From contig NZ_RXNV01000008.1 in assembly GCF_003966265.1 (NCBI RefSeq), positions 62,001 to 126,000 of the forward strand: a stretch of 64,000 nt of DNA, read 5' to 3'. A program made the translations under genes and the position numbers. Of the stretch, positions 7,682 through 16,742 are shown piece by piece. The notes beneath the pieces were generated by a model that worked only from the letters and a program-made list of their open reading frames with translations, was not told the DNA's origin and ran no database searches. Each line of letters opens with the position of its first letter. Positions within the stretch are counted from its first letter, which is position 1. The DNA is from Shewanella atlantica. GTDB taxonomy: Bacteria; Pseudomonadota; Gammaproteobacteria; Enterobacterales; Shewanellaceae.

Positions 7682-8425
7682 ATGATGAAACTTAAAATGA
7701 TGTTCGGCCTTGCCGCGCTAGCTTCAACCACAGCATTAGCTGCGGGTCCACAGTGTAACCATGCACAGCTGCCATTCCAGCAGATGACACCGGTTCCTTA
7801 TGACAGCACTCCATACTCGCCACAAGATACTATGCCGGCCCAGTGTAGCGACCCTATGGTCGAAGCCTATATTGCCGACTGGGAAGCGGGTAAAATCGAC
7901 TTTAACAGCATCAAGTCAAATGACAGCATTGCCGTAGATCAGCGCTTCTGTAAGACCATGGACGATGACGGCAACATCATGGAAGCCAAGAATTGTGACC
8001 TGAAAAATGCACCGGTTGGATACCTGTGGAAAGAGCTTTCAGACAGCCCAATGGTAATGGGTATCACAAACGGCGGTAAGTCAGATCACGCACCACACTT
8101 CCATGGCCAACCTGAGTGTTACTATGTAGTTACCGGTGGCAGCAAGACTCTGGCCGACAACAAGTTTCAATCTCTGAGTTTGGGTCAGTACTTCTACATT
8201 CCTGGTGCCACCATTCACAACACACCAATCATGAGCGATAAAGGTTTAGGTGTGATGTACTGGTATCCAAAGAATGCCCATTTTGATGGTTTCAAGTACT
8301 ACTGGCGTAAAGACGTGAAAAACCTTCGCGTTGCAGAAGAAGCGTTCGATCGCGTGGATGAGATCCGTAAGCGCGATCTTAACTTAGGTCCATATGGTAC
8401 TAACGAAGCTTTCTTCAAGAAGTAA
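7682..8425 (+). CDS. Periplasmic cupin-domain protein, possible DMSP-lyase-like enzyme
   Basis: A 247-residue exported protein with a signal peptide (cut after ALAAG) and one cupin fold. Motif 1 is complete: H139, H141 and E145 in HFHGQPECYYVVTGG; motif 2 contributes H179 in GQYFYIPGATIHN. These would bind one divalent metal. Five cysteines in the mature part (25, 55, 90, 105, 146) suggest disulfides. The spacing HXHX3EXY is as in cupin DMSP lyases including the periplasmic DddY, but DddY proteins are about 400 residues with a long helical N-terminus, so this is not a standard DddY. Shared promoter architecture with the enoate-reductase operon supports a role in making or sensing that enzyme's substrate. 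Cupin assignment is firm; the reaction is a guess. Confidence 0.8.
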   Translation: MMKLKMMFGLAALASTTALAAGPQCNHAQLPFQQMTPVPYDSTPYSPQDTMPAQCSDPMVEAYIADWEAGKIDFNSIKSNDSIAVDQRFCKTMDDDGNIMEAKNCDLKNAPVGYLWKELSDSPMVMGITNGGKSDHAPHFHGQPECYYVVTGGSKTLADNKFQSLSLGQYFYIPGATIHNTPIMSDKGLGVMYWYPKNAHFDGFKYYWRKDVKNLRVAEEAFDRVDEIRKRDLNLGPYGTNEAFFKK

Positions 8426-8439
8426 ATCGTTTATGAGCT

Positions 8440-8461
8440 GCGGCCGAGAACCATCGGCCGC
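8440..8461 (+). terminator. Hairpin after the cupin gene
   Basis: GCGGCCGA and TCGGCCGC form an 8-bp GC-rich stem with a 6-base loop, 15 bp after the stop. The following T content is low (GACACCTTCATTTT), so it may be a weak terminator. The rest of the 388-bp gap up to 8813 is AT-rich, with no gene or repeat that I can see; it presumably holds the promoter of the next gene. Confidence 0.5.
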
Positions 8462-8813
8462 GACACCTTCATTTTACCCGCTAGCAATCAGCCACTATCA
8501 CCGTTCCGCCCCCCATATTGAGTCAGTTTAAAGGCATTATATCTTAGCTGGAGTTTCTGAATTCAGTAGCTGAATGATTCCGGTTAAGCCAATTCACAGG
8601 CATAGAGTAAATACTCTTTCAAAATAAGACAAACCAGAATCAAATTGGTAACACTTTAAAAACAAAGAGGTATTTTTCATAGTATCGATTGTAAAAATCA
8701 AAAGTTAGCTGTATTTCATACGGTAATACCATTCAGTCAGCGTTCAGCTAATGTCACTTAATATGCCCCCAACGAAACAAAACAACGATTAATTCTGAGA
8801 GTGAGAGCATATT

Positions 8814-9440
8814 ATGAAAAACAAATCTTTAGTTCTGGCAGCAGTAGCAGCAACAGCAATTTCAGCCCCTACCTTCGCAGCAGATTGGTTCGTCGGTGGT
8901 ACCGTCGGTGCGCAGCAAAACAAGTATGAAGGTTCAGTCAATGTAATCGAGCCAATCGACCCTGGCTTCTCAGTTCCAATGACTGGCTCAGAAAAAGAAA
9001 ACAATGCCGTATACGAACTACGTACCGGTGTTTACCTGAATGATAACAACAGAGTATATGGTACTTACTCTTACAACTCTGATGACTTCGCAAAACAGCA
9101 GAGCTTATTGATGTCATATGACTACCTGGTAAGCTTAGATGCCAGCAATAAGCTAAACTGGTTTATCGGTGCCACAGCCGGTGTTAACCACGTCAGCCCT
9201 GATACAAACGAAGTAGGCTCAAGCAACAATTTCGTTTGGGGTGGTCAAACTGGTTTGATGTATAAAATCAATGACAAACTAAGCACAGAAATTGGTTATC
9301 GCTACCTGAAGCAAGATTACGATGTATCACACTTCGAGAGTGCAATCTCACCAGCTGCAGCAACGGGTCCGGGCATTCAGTCTAACCTGTCACTCAATGA
9401 CAGCCAGCAACTGTACTTGGGTGTTGACTACCGTTTCTAA
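8814..9440 (+). CDS. Small outer-membrane beta-barrel protein (OmpA/Opa-type barrel)
   Basis: A 208-residue protein with a signal peptide (cut near APTFAA) and an eight-strand-like barrel pattern: WFVGGTVGA, YELRTGVYL, RVYGTYSYN, NWFIGATAGVN, FVWGGQTGLMYKI, LSTEIGYRYLKQ and a final LYLGVDYRF ending in Phe. There is no periplasmic peptidoglycan-binding domain. Such proteins act in envelope stability, adhesion or unknown roles. GAGAG precedes the ATG. It has its own terminator at 9460 and a long upstream region, so it is transcribed alone. The functional link to the cupin is not shown. Confidence 0.75.
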   Translation: MKNKSLVLAAVAATAISAPTFAADWFVGGTVGAQQNKYEGSVNVIEPIDPGFSVPMTGSEKENNAVYELRTGVYLNDNNRVYGTYSYNSDDFAKQQSLLMSYDYLVSLDASNKLNWFIGATAGVNHVSPDTNEVGSSNNFVWGGQTGLMYKINDKLSTEIGYRYLKQDYDVSHFESAISPAAATGPGIQSNLSLNDSQQLYLGVDYRF

Positions 9441-9459
9441 GCTAATCAGCTAATAAAAG

Positions 9460-9479
9460 AGCCCCGCAAGGGGCTTTTT
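9460..9479 (+). terminator. Rho-independent terminator
   Basis: AGCCCC-GCAA-GGGGCT followed by a T-run, 19 bp after the outer-membrane protein stop. The A-rich stretch before it could make it work weakly on the other strand for the converging antiporter gene. Confidence 0.85.
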
Positions 9480-9520
9480 GTTATGAGTAACAGACTCGAT
9501 CAAATCGCACTAACTTCTGC

Positions 9521-11014
9521 TCAGCCCTCTTCCTGTAACGTACCTCTTCGGGAAAATTTCCCATTGAATCTAGTCACTAACAAGAATAGTCCCGTTGCGG
9601 TCATCATAACGGTGAGCCAAACGACATAGCCAGGTAGAGCCAGGTTAGTCAATTGATAACCCATGAGGGAGGTGACAGCCGCGATCATTGCAAAAGGAAG
9701 CTGAGTGATAACATGAGCGTGAGGCTCACAACCGCTGCTGGTTGCGCTCAACACGCTGGTATCTGAGATGGGAGAGCAGTGATCGCCAAAAACCGCCCCC
9801 GCCATTACGGCACTGAGCGTAGGGATCAGCATAGAAACATCGACTGCCACTGCTATCTCAGCGCCTATGGGGATCATTATCGCAAACGTTCCCCAGCTGG
9901 AGCCAGTCGTAAATGCCATCACGGCACACAATAAAAAAGTACCCGCCAGAAGAAAGTGTACAGACAGAAACTGCTCGGCCCAGCCAGCCAATAATTTAGC
10001 AACACCTAAATCTTTAATAACACCACCTATCATCCAGGTAAATATCAAAATTCCGATGGCAAAACTAATGGCCTGAATACCCGCCAATATATCTTTCATC
10101 AATTGGCCTAAGCTTCGCCCGGAGTATTTAAGCAATACGATACTGGTTAGGGTTGCCAATATGCAGGCATTTCGCATCGAACTGCCTATATCGGCATTTG
10201 TTAGCCAATCGGTAAGGTTCCAATTAGTGGACGATACTGCGCCGGACCACAGTGTGAACCCAATCGAAGCAACAAGTAATGTCGCCATAGGGACACCTAA
10301 TAACCAGGGACTGCCTACCTCCATAGATTCCGGAACCGAATCGTTATTCTTAAGAGACTTAAAGCCACTACCAAACCAGGCGACCAGTAAGGACAGACCG
10401 ATAACAGTAATCGCATAAAAGTTAATTTGAGCCATCTCAATAAATGCCTGTAATGGGGAGACAGGCAACAAGGTGATCCCAGCCAGTATCGCCATAACGT
10501 AAGGCCCCCAACTCGAGAAAGGCAGCAATGAACATAAAGGGGAGGCATTCGAGTCAACTAAATATGCGATCTGCTCTTTGGGCATAGCATAACGTTGACT
10601 CAGGGGCTGACAAACATGACCCACGGCGATACAGCTAAAGATCCCGTCGATAAAGACAACCCAGCCTAAGAAGACCACACCCAGCCTCGCTTGCCTACCA
10701 TTTCGAATACGGTGATATAGCCAATCGGCAAAGGCGTTGACGGCGCCGCCTCGCGCCAGCAGTTGGGTCATAGCACCAAGCAATACCATCGCGATTAATA
10801 CATTCAAGTGCCAGGATTGCCAACTGCCATCGGCATAGACTTGCTTACCTGCCGTTACCGCTAAATACTCCAGCGTCACAATGGGGTTAAACGAGGTAAT
10901 CATAAGAGCGCCGGAGACAATTCCAACGCCTAAAGCCAGGAGTGTTCGCCTGAGGGTCAGGGCTAGAATGAGGGTCAGGGCCAAGGGCAAGAGCACGGCA
11001 ACATTCGCTGTCAT
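9521..11014 (-). CDS. NhaC-family Na+/H+ antiporter-like inner-membrane transporter
   Basis: A polytopic membrane protein of 497 residues from the chosen start, with about a dozen hydrophobic helices. The family signature is in the C-terminal half: GDHCSPISDTSVLSATSSGCEPHAHV, and the earlier FIDGIFSCIAVGHVCQPL and SNASPLCSLLPFSSWGPY segments. These belong to the NhaC/ArsB-type superfamily that exchanges cations or amino acids for protons or Na+. Which solute it carries cannot be told from sequence. I chose ATG 11014 (MTANVAVLLPL), since the longer frame starts with TTG at 11041. It is a single gene between two converging or divergent units. Confidence 0.8.
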   Translation of the reverse strand: MTANVAVLLPLALTLILALTLRRTLLALGVGIVSGALMITSFNPIVTLEYLAVTAGKQVYADGSWQSWHLNVLIAMVLLGAMTQLLARGGAVNAFADWLYHRIRNGRQARLGVVFLGWVVFIDGIFSCIAVGHVCQPLSQRYAMPKEQIAYLVDSNASPLCSLLPFSSWGPYVMAILAGITLLPVSPLQAFIEMAQINFYAITVIGLSLLVAWFGSGFKSLKNNDSVPESMEVGSPWLLGVPMATLLVASIGFTLWSGAVSSTNWNLTDWLTNADIGSSMRNACILATLTSIVLLKYSGRSLGQLMKDILAGIQAISFAIGILIFTWMIGGVIKDLGVAKLLAGWAEQFLSVHFLLAGTFLLCAVMAFTTGSSWGTFAIMIPIGAEIAVAVDVSMLIPTLSAVMAGAVFGDHCSPISDTSVLSATSSGCEPHAHVITQLPFAMIAAVTSLMGYQLTNLALPGYVVWLTVMMTATGLFLLVTRFNGKFSRRGTLQEEG

Positions 11015-11182
11015 TGAAATGATCCACAAGGAAATAAGCAAGAGAATAAGAACGACATCATAACACGTACAAAAAAACCACGATTCACACTAATTTATTG
11101 GACATTCAGCATAATTAACTATTCACTACTGTATCTGCACTGATAGAATCATACTACCATCCAGAAACTATTAGGACTCCCC

Positions 11183-11386
11183 ATGAGCCTTGAACTACTG
11201 TCCAAACTGGAGACAAAAATCCAGGCAGCACTCGAAACTATTGAGCTACTAAAAATGGAGCTTGAAGAAGAGAAGCAGAAAAGTATTAGCCTGACAGAGC
11301 AAAACCAACAGTTGAGCCAAGATCTGAATTCTTGGAATGAAAAAGTCACCGGACTTGTTGGCTTGCTCAATGAAGAAGTGAACTAA
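11183..11386 (+). CDS. zapB: Cell division protein ZapB
   Basis: A 67-residue, almost wholly coiled-coil protein (MSLELLSKLETKIQAALETIELLKMELEEEK...). Sequence, length and heptad pattern match ZapB, which binds ZapA at the Z-ring and tethers it to the terminus region through MatP. GGACTCC precedes the start; a TAGGACT stretch ends about six bases upstream. It is transcribed alone, converging with the DUF1107 gene 26 bp downstream, without a clear shared terminator. Confidence 0.9.
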   Translation: MSLELLSKLETKIQAALETIELLKMELEEEKQKSISLTEQNQQLSQDLNSWNEKVTGLVGLLNEEVN

Positions 11387-11412
11387 AAAACAGCTATAGC
11401 TTTGGCGAAGAT

Positions 11413-11625
11413 CTAAGCAATCTTCGCTTCGCTACTTTGAGCTTCGATAAGCTCATTCAGCTCCAGAATTGCCAGCTTCACATTTGGTTGGGTTCGTCTC
11501 GGTAATAAAAACCTCCCTTTCTCAAACTCTAATCGACCTAAGTCTTTAACCCAGATCACCCCAGATAAAAAAATACGCGCGTGCTTAACGATAAGCTTTG
11601 GTGCATAGACAGGGAAAACTCTCAC
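11413..11625 (-). CDS. DUF1107 family protein
   Basis: A 70-residue protein matching DUF1107, a small family of Gammaproteobacteria with no known function: it starts MRVFPVYAPKLIVKHARIF and has the typical KDLGRLEFEKGRFLLPRR. The start is GTG at 11625, with a strong GGAGG five bases upstream. The protein is basic and without signal or membrane segment. Location beside zapB is the only context. Confidence 0.85.
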   Translation of the reverse strand: MRVFPVYAPKLIVKHARIFLSGVIWVKDLGRLEFEKGRFLLPRRTQPNVKLAILELNELIEAQSSEAKIA

Positions 11626-11839
11626 ATAGCCTCCGACCGCTTTATTATTTATATTTGGATAATACTCTGTCTTTGACAGGTGTTTTACCCTTGGAGTTTC
11701 ATTAAAAAAAATTTTTTTTTGGAAAGCTGTAAACCAAGCCTTACTACAAAAAAAATCTCATTGTCTATCAGACCAATAGCCACCGAAGAACACTAAATTG
11801 ACGCTTGCCAACAAATTGGCACCCTGTTAAATTAGAATA

Positions 11840-11912
11840 GTTACTCAGGGTAAAACTGAGCCTGATGGCTCGATGACCGTATTTCTTGCGACCAGGAAAT
11901 ACGGTTTTTTTT
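11840..11912 (+). ncRNA. Candidate small RNA with its own promoter and terminator
   Basis: A promoter-like TTGCCA (11805-11810), a 17-bp spacer and an extended -10 (TG-T-TAAATT, 11825-11833) precede a region of about 73 nt. That region can form two small alternative hairpins (CTCAG/CTGAG and GAGCC/GGCTC) and ends in a strong terminator: 10-bp perfect stem ACCGTATTTC/GAAATACGGT at 11876-11905, then eight T. No open reading frame of use is present. It resembles no sRNA that I know; it is not Spot 42 although dsbA is nearby. A leader for a lost gene is the alternative. Confidence 0.5.
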
Positions 11913-12002
11913 ATGGTCTTTCAAAGACAGCATAATCAACGCCACGAAAAAGCGTTAAGGCATGGATTACCTGAAACATTCAAACCTTACAGCCCTTAAA
12001 CA

Positions 12003-12080
12003 TTCGCGGCTAAAGCCGCTCCTACATGTCAAAGACATGTCCCATCCCATATGGGATAGAAGGCGGAATGTCTTAATGCC
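12003..12080. repeat. REP-like palindromes
   Basis: GCGGCTAAAGCCGC followed by TCCTAC is a widespread repeated extragenic palindrome type. Next to it are CATGTC-AAA-GACATG and ATCCCATATGGGAT, so three short palindromes are packed in under 80 bp. This lies in a 790-bp region (11626-12417) without genes, which otherwise holds the sRNA candidate and the direct repeats. Confidence 0.6.
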
Positions 12081-12117
12081 GTAATAATGTCGGTAACATC
12101 ACAAATCCATGAGCTTT

Positions 12118-12187
12118 GGCATAACTCTCAGCTACAACTCTTTGTGACAACTCTTTGTTACAAGAAGTCCAGACACAAAGCAGATTT
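12118..12187. repeat. Intergenic direct repeat, copy A
   Basis: GGCATAACTCTCAGCTACAA continues to CAGATTTA. It matches copy B at 12272-12327 except for a duplicated block of about 14 bases (ACTCTTTGTGACA repeated within copy A) and a few substitutions. A third partial match (CCATGGGCTTTGGCATAA, 12387-12404) repeats the flank seen at 12107-12124. Confidence 0.7.
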
Positions 12188-12271
12188 ACAGCCTTGACCC
12201 ACACGGACGTGGGGAATGCCAAGATGATGTCAGGAACATCATCGGCCCAAGGCCTCTCCTTGAAAAAGACA

Positions 12272-12327
12272 GGCATAACTCTCAACTACAACTCTTTGTG
12301 ACAAGAAGCCAGACATAAAGCAGATTA
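12272..12327. repeat. Intergenic direct repeat, copy B
   Basis: About 56 bp matching copy A at 12118-12187, lacking the internal duplication. Short reading frames that cross these copies are not conserved between them, so the repeats are not coding. Confidence 0.7.
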
Positions 12328-12417
12328 TGAACCATCCCTGGTTAATCTACATAAATGTTCCAGACATAAATATCAAAGCTTTCCGTCCATGGGCTTTGGC
12401 ATAAGTGTTCCCGACAC

Positions 12418-12442
12418 AAAAAAGGAGCCATCAGGCTCCTTT
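12418..12442 (-). terminator. Rho-independent terminator for dsbA
   Basis: On the minus strand AGGAGCC-TGAT-GGCTCCT is followed by six T. It lies 38 bp after the dsbA stop. Confidence 0.85.
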
Positions 12443-12479
12443 AATCGATATAGCAATATTAAGCTATTTCATCAATAGC

Positions 12480-13091
12480 TTACTTCATAGAAGTCAGGTA
12501 GTAAGCGATATCGAGAAGCTCATCATATGACTTGATAGCGCCGGTCTCTACACGGTATTTACCATTAACCACTAAGGCCGGTACGCCAGAAATTTGAGCA
12601 TTTGATGTTGCGCGCTTCATCTGTGACATTTGAGCGCTGACCATAAATGAGTTTGCCGCAGCATCGAAATCTTTACCATCTATGCCATTGGCGATAAACA
12701 ACTTACGAATGTCGTCACGATTGGTGAAATGCTGCTTCTTGTCATGTATTGCTGTGAACAGTGCATGCTCGATTTTTTCGTCGACTTTTAGCTGATGAGC
12801 AACGGCGAAGGCGCGTGACATCTCGATACCCATCTCTTTACCGATAAACTCGACATGGTTCTGCTTAAACGTAACACCTTCAGGCTTATTCGCTTTGATC
12901 TTTGGCACTTCTGTCTTAGAAAAGTTGTAACAGTGGCCACAATAGAATGAGAAAAACTCTGCAATTTCAGGCTTAGCCGTCGCAGGGCCCTGGTTGATTA
13001 CGGTGTAGTGAACACCCTCTTTATAATCGGCTGCAATGGCAGCAATAGGTGCTATCAACATAGCTACGGCAATAAGTAATGCTTTTTTCAT
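12480..13091 (-). CDS. dsbA: Thiol:disulfide oxidoreductase DsbA
   Basis: A 203-residue periplasmic protein with a signal peptide (cut near IAAIAADY), a thioredoxin fold with the DsbA helical insert, the catalytic CGHC in FSFYCGHCYNF and the cis-proline loop GVPALVVNGKYRV. It introduces disulfides into exported proteins and is reoxidised by DsbB. The active-site dipeptide is Gly-His, whereas E. coli has Pro-His, which usually makes the enzyme somewhat less oxidising. The srkA-dsbA order is as in E. coli. The 136-bp gap to srkA suggests its own promoter. It probably serves the many cysteine-bearing periplasmic proteins and cytochromes in this window. Confidence 0.95.
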   Translation of the reverse strand: MKKALLIAVAMLIAPIAAIAADYKEGVHYTVINQGPATAKPEIAEFFSFYCGHCYNFSKTEVPKIKANKPEGVTFKQNHVEFIGKEMGIEMSRAFAVAHQLKVDEKIEHALFTAIHDKKQHFTNRDDIRKLFIANGIDGKDFDAAANSFMVSAQMSQMKRATSNAQISGVPALVVNGKYRVETGAIKSYDELLDIAYYLTSMK

Positions 13092-13227
13092 GCTTTTATC
13101 CTTTTAACTCTAAAGCGGATTCTATTTAATTCATTGGAGACTAACATAATCTACATTTTGAGAGTATCCAAAGCTTAAAGTTCAATTTTCTGTTACAAAA
13201 TGAGTTACTAACTCAAATACAACACGA

Positions 13228-14232
13228 TTAGTAACCGGGTATCAGGCTCAACACTGGCTCATCGAGCACGGCTAACTGCTCTTTAAAAGAGAGGATCTGC
13301 TGCTCCCAATACTTCTCTTCCGCATACCAGGGAAAGTTCATCGGGAAGGCGGGGTCATCCCACCTACGACTCAACCAGGCATTATAGTGCAGCATTCTCA
13401 TCGCCCTTAAGGGTTCGATAAGGGTTAACTCTCGAGTATCAAACTCACAAAACTCTTCATAGGCTTCGAGTAAGATCTCAAGCTGCAACAAGCGCTGTGG
13501 CCGATCGCCGGTTAACATCATCCATAGATCCTGAATAGCCGGACCGGTACGTGCATCATCGAGATCAACAAAGCCAGGACCATCCGGCGTCCACAGGATA
13601 TTACTGGGGTGAAGGTCTCCATGAAGTCGGATCTGCTTATGAGGCTGCTTAAACCAGATCTCCTTAGACTTTTCCAATACCTGTTCAACGATGGTGAAGT
13701 AGGGCGTTATGAGTGACTGGGGCACATGGCCAGACTCTTTAAGCCAGAGCAAGGATTCATCACCCAGCATTTGTGGATTAACCACGACTCGATGCTTAAA
13801 CTTTGCCTGCTGAGAGAATTGATGAATACGACCGATGAAACGCCCCGTAGCCTCCAGCTGCTCAAGGTTATCGACTTCAAATGAGCGGCCTCCTATCGAT
13901 GGAAACAGAGCGAATCTGAACCCCTGATAGTGGTGCAGCGAACGGCCATCGATAATCACAGGTGTCGCGATAGGGACCTCTTCATCGACTAACGCCTGTG
14001 AAAAGTCATGCTCTTCCTGGATCTGCTCATCACTCCAGCGCTCGGGACGATAAAACTTAACTACGTAGCGAACACCGTTATCACATCGAAACTGATAGAC
14101 ACGGTTTTCATAACTATTAAGCGCCATTAAGCCTGTTTCCGGGTATACACCCAGACTCTCAATCGCATCTAAGATAAGATCCGGGGTTAACGCCCGAAAA
14201 TGAAAGCCTGAGCCTTGGTTGACTTGACTCAT
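13228..14232 (-). CDS. srkA: Stress response kinase A (SrkA/YihE)
   Basis: A 334-residue cytoplasmic Ser/Thr kinase of the APH/RIO-like fold. Visible are the nucleotide-binding lysine region (VRYVVKFYRPERWS), the catalytic loop LHGDLHPSNILW with its Asp and Asn, and the metal-binding FVDLDDARTGPAIQDLW. SrkA counters stress-induced death, in part by restraining MazEF toxicity in E. coli. Its start overlaps the stop of the DUF3630 gene by 4 bp (ATGA), so the two are translationally coupled. Length matches the family. Confidence 0.95.
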   Translation of the reverse strand: MSQVNQGSGFHFRALTPDLILDAIESLGVYPETGLMALNSYENRVYQFRCDNGVRYVVKFYRPERWSDEQIQEEHDFSQALVDEEVPIATPVIIDGRSLHHYQGFRFALFPSIGGRSFEVDNLEQLEATGRFIGRIHQFSQQAKFKHRVVVNPQMLGDESLLWLKESGHVPQSLITPYFTIVEQVLEKSKEIWFKQPHKQIRLHGDLHPSNILWTPDGPGFVDLDDARTGPAIQDLWMMLTGDRPQRLLQLEILLEAYEEFCEFDTRELTLIEPLRAMRMLHYNAWLSRRWDDPAFPMNFPWYAEEKYWEQQILSFKEQLAVLDEPVLSLIPGY

Positions 14233-14522
14233 GTATGGGCCTCCAACAGACCAGCTAAGTATTCCAGAACTTCAAATTCATCGTCGTTTTCAACTGATAA
14301 CCAGCAGATATCACCATAGAACTCATAGTTAAGCTGCATATGTGTACCTTCAAACTCCAGCAACCACTGGTGTCTGTCGGCTCCCCACTGTCGATCTAAC
14401 ACACGCGAGTCTGTGGCCTGAGCCAATGATTCAGCAAATTTTTCAAACTGCTCAAAATCAATAGCGGCCTGAATAGACAGACTCTTAGATTCCGGATTAA
14501 GCTGTAATGAATCGAACTTCAT
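14229..14522 (-). CDS. DUF3630 family protein
   Basis: A 97-residue acidic cytoplasmic protein, probably DUF3630: MKFDSLQLNPESKSLSI, then a WGADRHQWLLEFEG core and an acidic ending EVLEYLAGLLEAH. Function unknown. Its stop overlaps the srkA start by four bases. A small acidic partner encoded directly before a kinase could modulate that kinase, but nothing in the sequence shows it. Confidence 0.65.
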   Translation of the reverse strand: MKFDSLQLNPESKSLSIQAAIDFEQFEKFAESLAQATDSRVLDRQWGADRHQWLLEFEGTHMQLNYEFYGDICWLSVENDDEFEVLEYLAGLLEAHT

Positions 14523-14545
14523 TAAATATGATCTCTTTACTTATA

Positions 14546-14845
14546 TCAGGGTTGCTGTGAATCGAGCATGCTTTCACAAGTTAAACCACCATCCTCGGTA
14601 GCAACACATAAGTGGCCGCATTGAAAGCTGCCAACACCAGAGTCACTTAACCTAATCAATCCCTTTCCCTTGGCAATGCATTGCTCCGATGTCGCATAGT
14701 AGCCCGAAATGTTTTCACTCAAGGTTACCGACTCGGGGATCGCTTTCGAGTCAGCATAATAAAACAATGTCCATTGCGGATCTTGGGTACAAGCCGTCAA
14801 ACTTGAAAGCGACAGAAACAATAATACCAACCAACGAAAACCCAT
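14546..14845 (-). CDS. Small putative lipoprotein
   Basis: A 99-residue protein with a lipoprotein signal ending in the lipobox LTAC (SLSSLTACTQD), so it should be a lipid-anchored envelope protein. Four further cysteines in the mature chain (EQCIAKG, FQCGHLCVA, LTCES) could make two disulfides. I recognise no family. ATG 14845 is chosen because GGAGAGG lies just before it; the alternative at 14860 would put that site inside the gene. It is 23 bp upstream of the DUF3630 gene and may be cotranscribed with srkA. Confidence 0.6.
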   Translation of the reverse strand: MGFRWLVLLFLSLSSLTACTQDPQWTLFYYADSKAIPESVTLSENISGYYATSEQCIAKGKGLIRLSDSGVGSFQCGHLCVATEDGGLTCESMLDSQQP

Positions 14846-14972
14846 AACCTCTCCAATCATTCGCGCATCCGGCCCAATAAAAAAGGCGAAACTTAGTTCG
14901 CCTTATTTTACACCGCTTACGCTAATATACCTAAACCACTTAATGGTCAGGGTCGGTAGCTTGATTAGCCAG

Positions 14973-15824
<852 letters not shown>

Positions 15825-16152
15825 TGTCGTCCACCAGTGATTGACCTTAACCCATAATACCTGACCCACTCAGCAATGCGAATTTCAGACCACCTCAAAA
15901 ACAGCTGAATAAGGCAGTGATTGAATGAGTAGGTATAAATTATCAGGCTATATTTATTCCATCTGAATATGTACAGATAGTAACCGATATTATTAATCTA
16001 TTCTCTTGCTTTAAATCAAGTATTTATATCTCTTTTTCAAATAGGTATCAAAATAAAGCGACTTTTATGACGATTTACTCCTTGTGACAAACCTTCCATT
16101 CCATAAATCTCAATTTTGCTACACTGCATTTTTTCTGATAACGACATTCCAG

Positions 16153-16512
16153 ATGCAAAATATCCTCATCGTAGCCCATGAAAGTCCCTATGGCAGTGAA
16201 AAACTTTTTAATGCCTTACGTATAGCTATAGCGCTCAAAGAGCAGGAAACAGAAGTTATTAATCTAAAATTATTTTTAATGTCAGATGCTGTCTATGGCG
16301 CGGTGAAAAACCAGGTAACACCGGATTTAAGTTATAACATTCAGCAGATGCTGGACATCTTAATCGCGCAGAGTATCCCGGTATCCTTATGTAAAACCTG
16401 TACCGATGGACGCGGAATTTCGCAAGAGATGCTGATCGAGGGGGCAAATATAGGCACATTAGGCGAACTGACCCAATGGACACTCGATGCGACTAAAGTT
16501 ATGCATATATAG
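16153..16512 (+). CDS. DsrE/DsrF-like family protein
   Basis: A 119-residue cytoplasmic protein of the DsrE fold: MQNILIVAHESPYGSEKLFNALRIAIALKEQ, then VINLKLFLMSDAVYGAVKNQ and a cysteine-bearing loop PVSLCKTCTDGRGISQEML. Members take part in sulfur relay (TusBCD-like) or have unknown roles; the CXXC-like CKTC could carry sulfur. ATG 16153 is chosen, as the frame upstream to 16084 has no family similarity. It stands alone between divergent and convergent neighbours. Confidence 0.75.
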   Translation: MQNILIVAHESPYGSEKLFNALRIAIALKEQETEVINLKLFLMSDAVYGAVKNQVTPDLSYNIQQMLDILIAQSIPVSLCKTCTDGRGISQEMLIEGANIGTLGELTQWTLDATKVMHI

Positions 16513-16742
16513 AGCTTACTATGAGCCATTGAGGTAAATAAATGCCAACAATTGCCAGATAGTTCCTCCTCCCCTTTTTTGTGCACATCTTCATACTTTA
16601 TACATTCAATTTTGTTTCCTGTTAAGTCAGCCGCTAAAGTACCTTAGTAATTTACTAGGGTATTTTGACCCTTTAAACGTTAAGACAATCTTCTTAATAT
16701 ATTCATAGTATCGGTTAAAGGCTTAGGTGTTGGAGGATAATG

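Noticed and set aside
7682..8425. Naming the cupin gene dddY outright
   Set aside because: The metal-site motif spacing fits, but the protein is about 150 residues shorter than DddY and lacks its long helical N-terminal region.
11840..11912. Spot 42 RNA, because dsbA and srkA are near
   Set aside because: No sequence similarity to Spot 42, and polA and engB are not in the window.
12073..12285. Minus-strand 70-codon frame across the intergenic repeats
   Set aside because: It spans direct repeat copy A and other repeats, is not preserved in copy B, and has no protein-like pattern.
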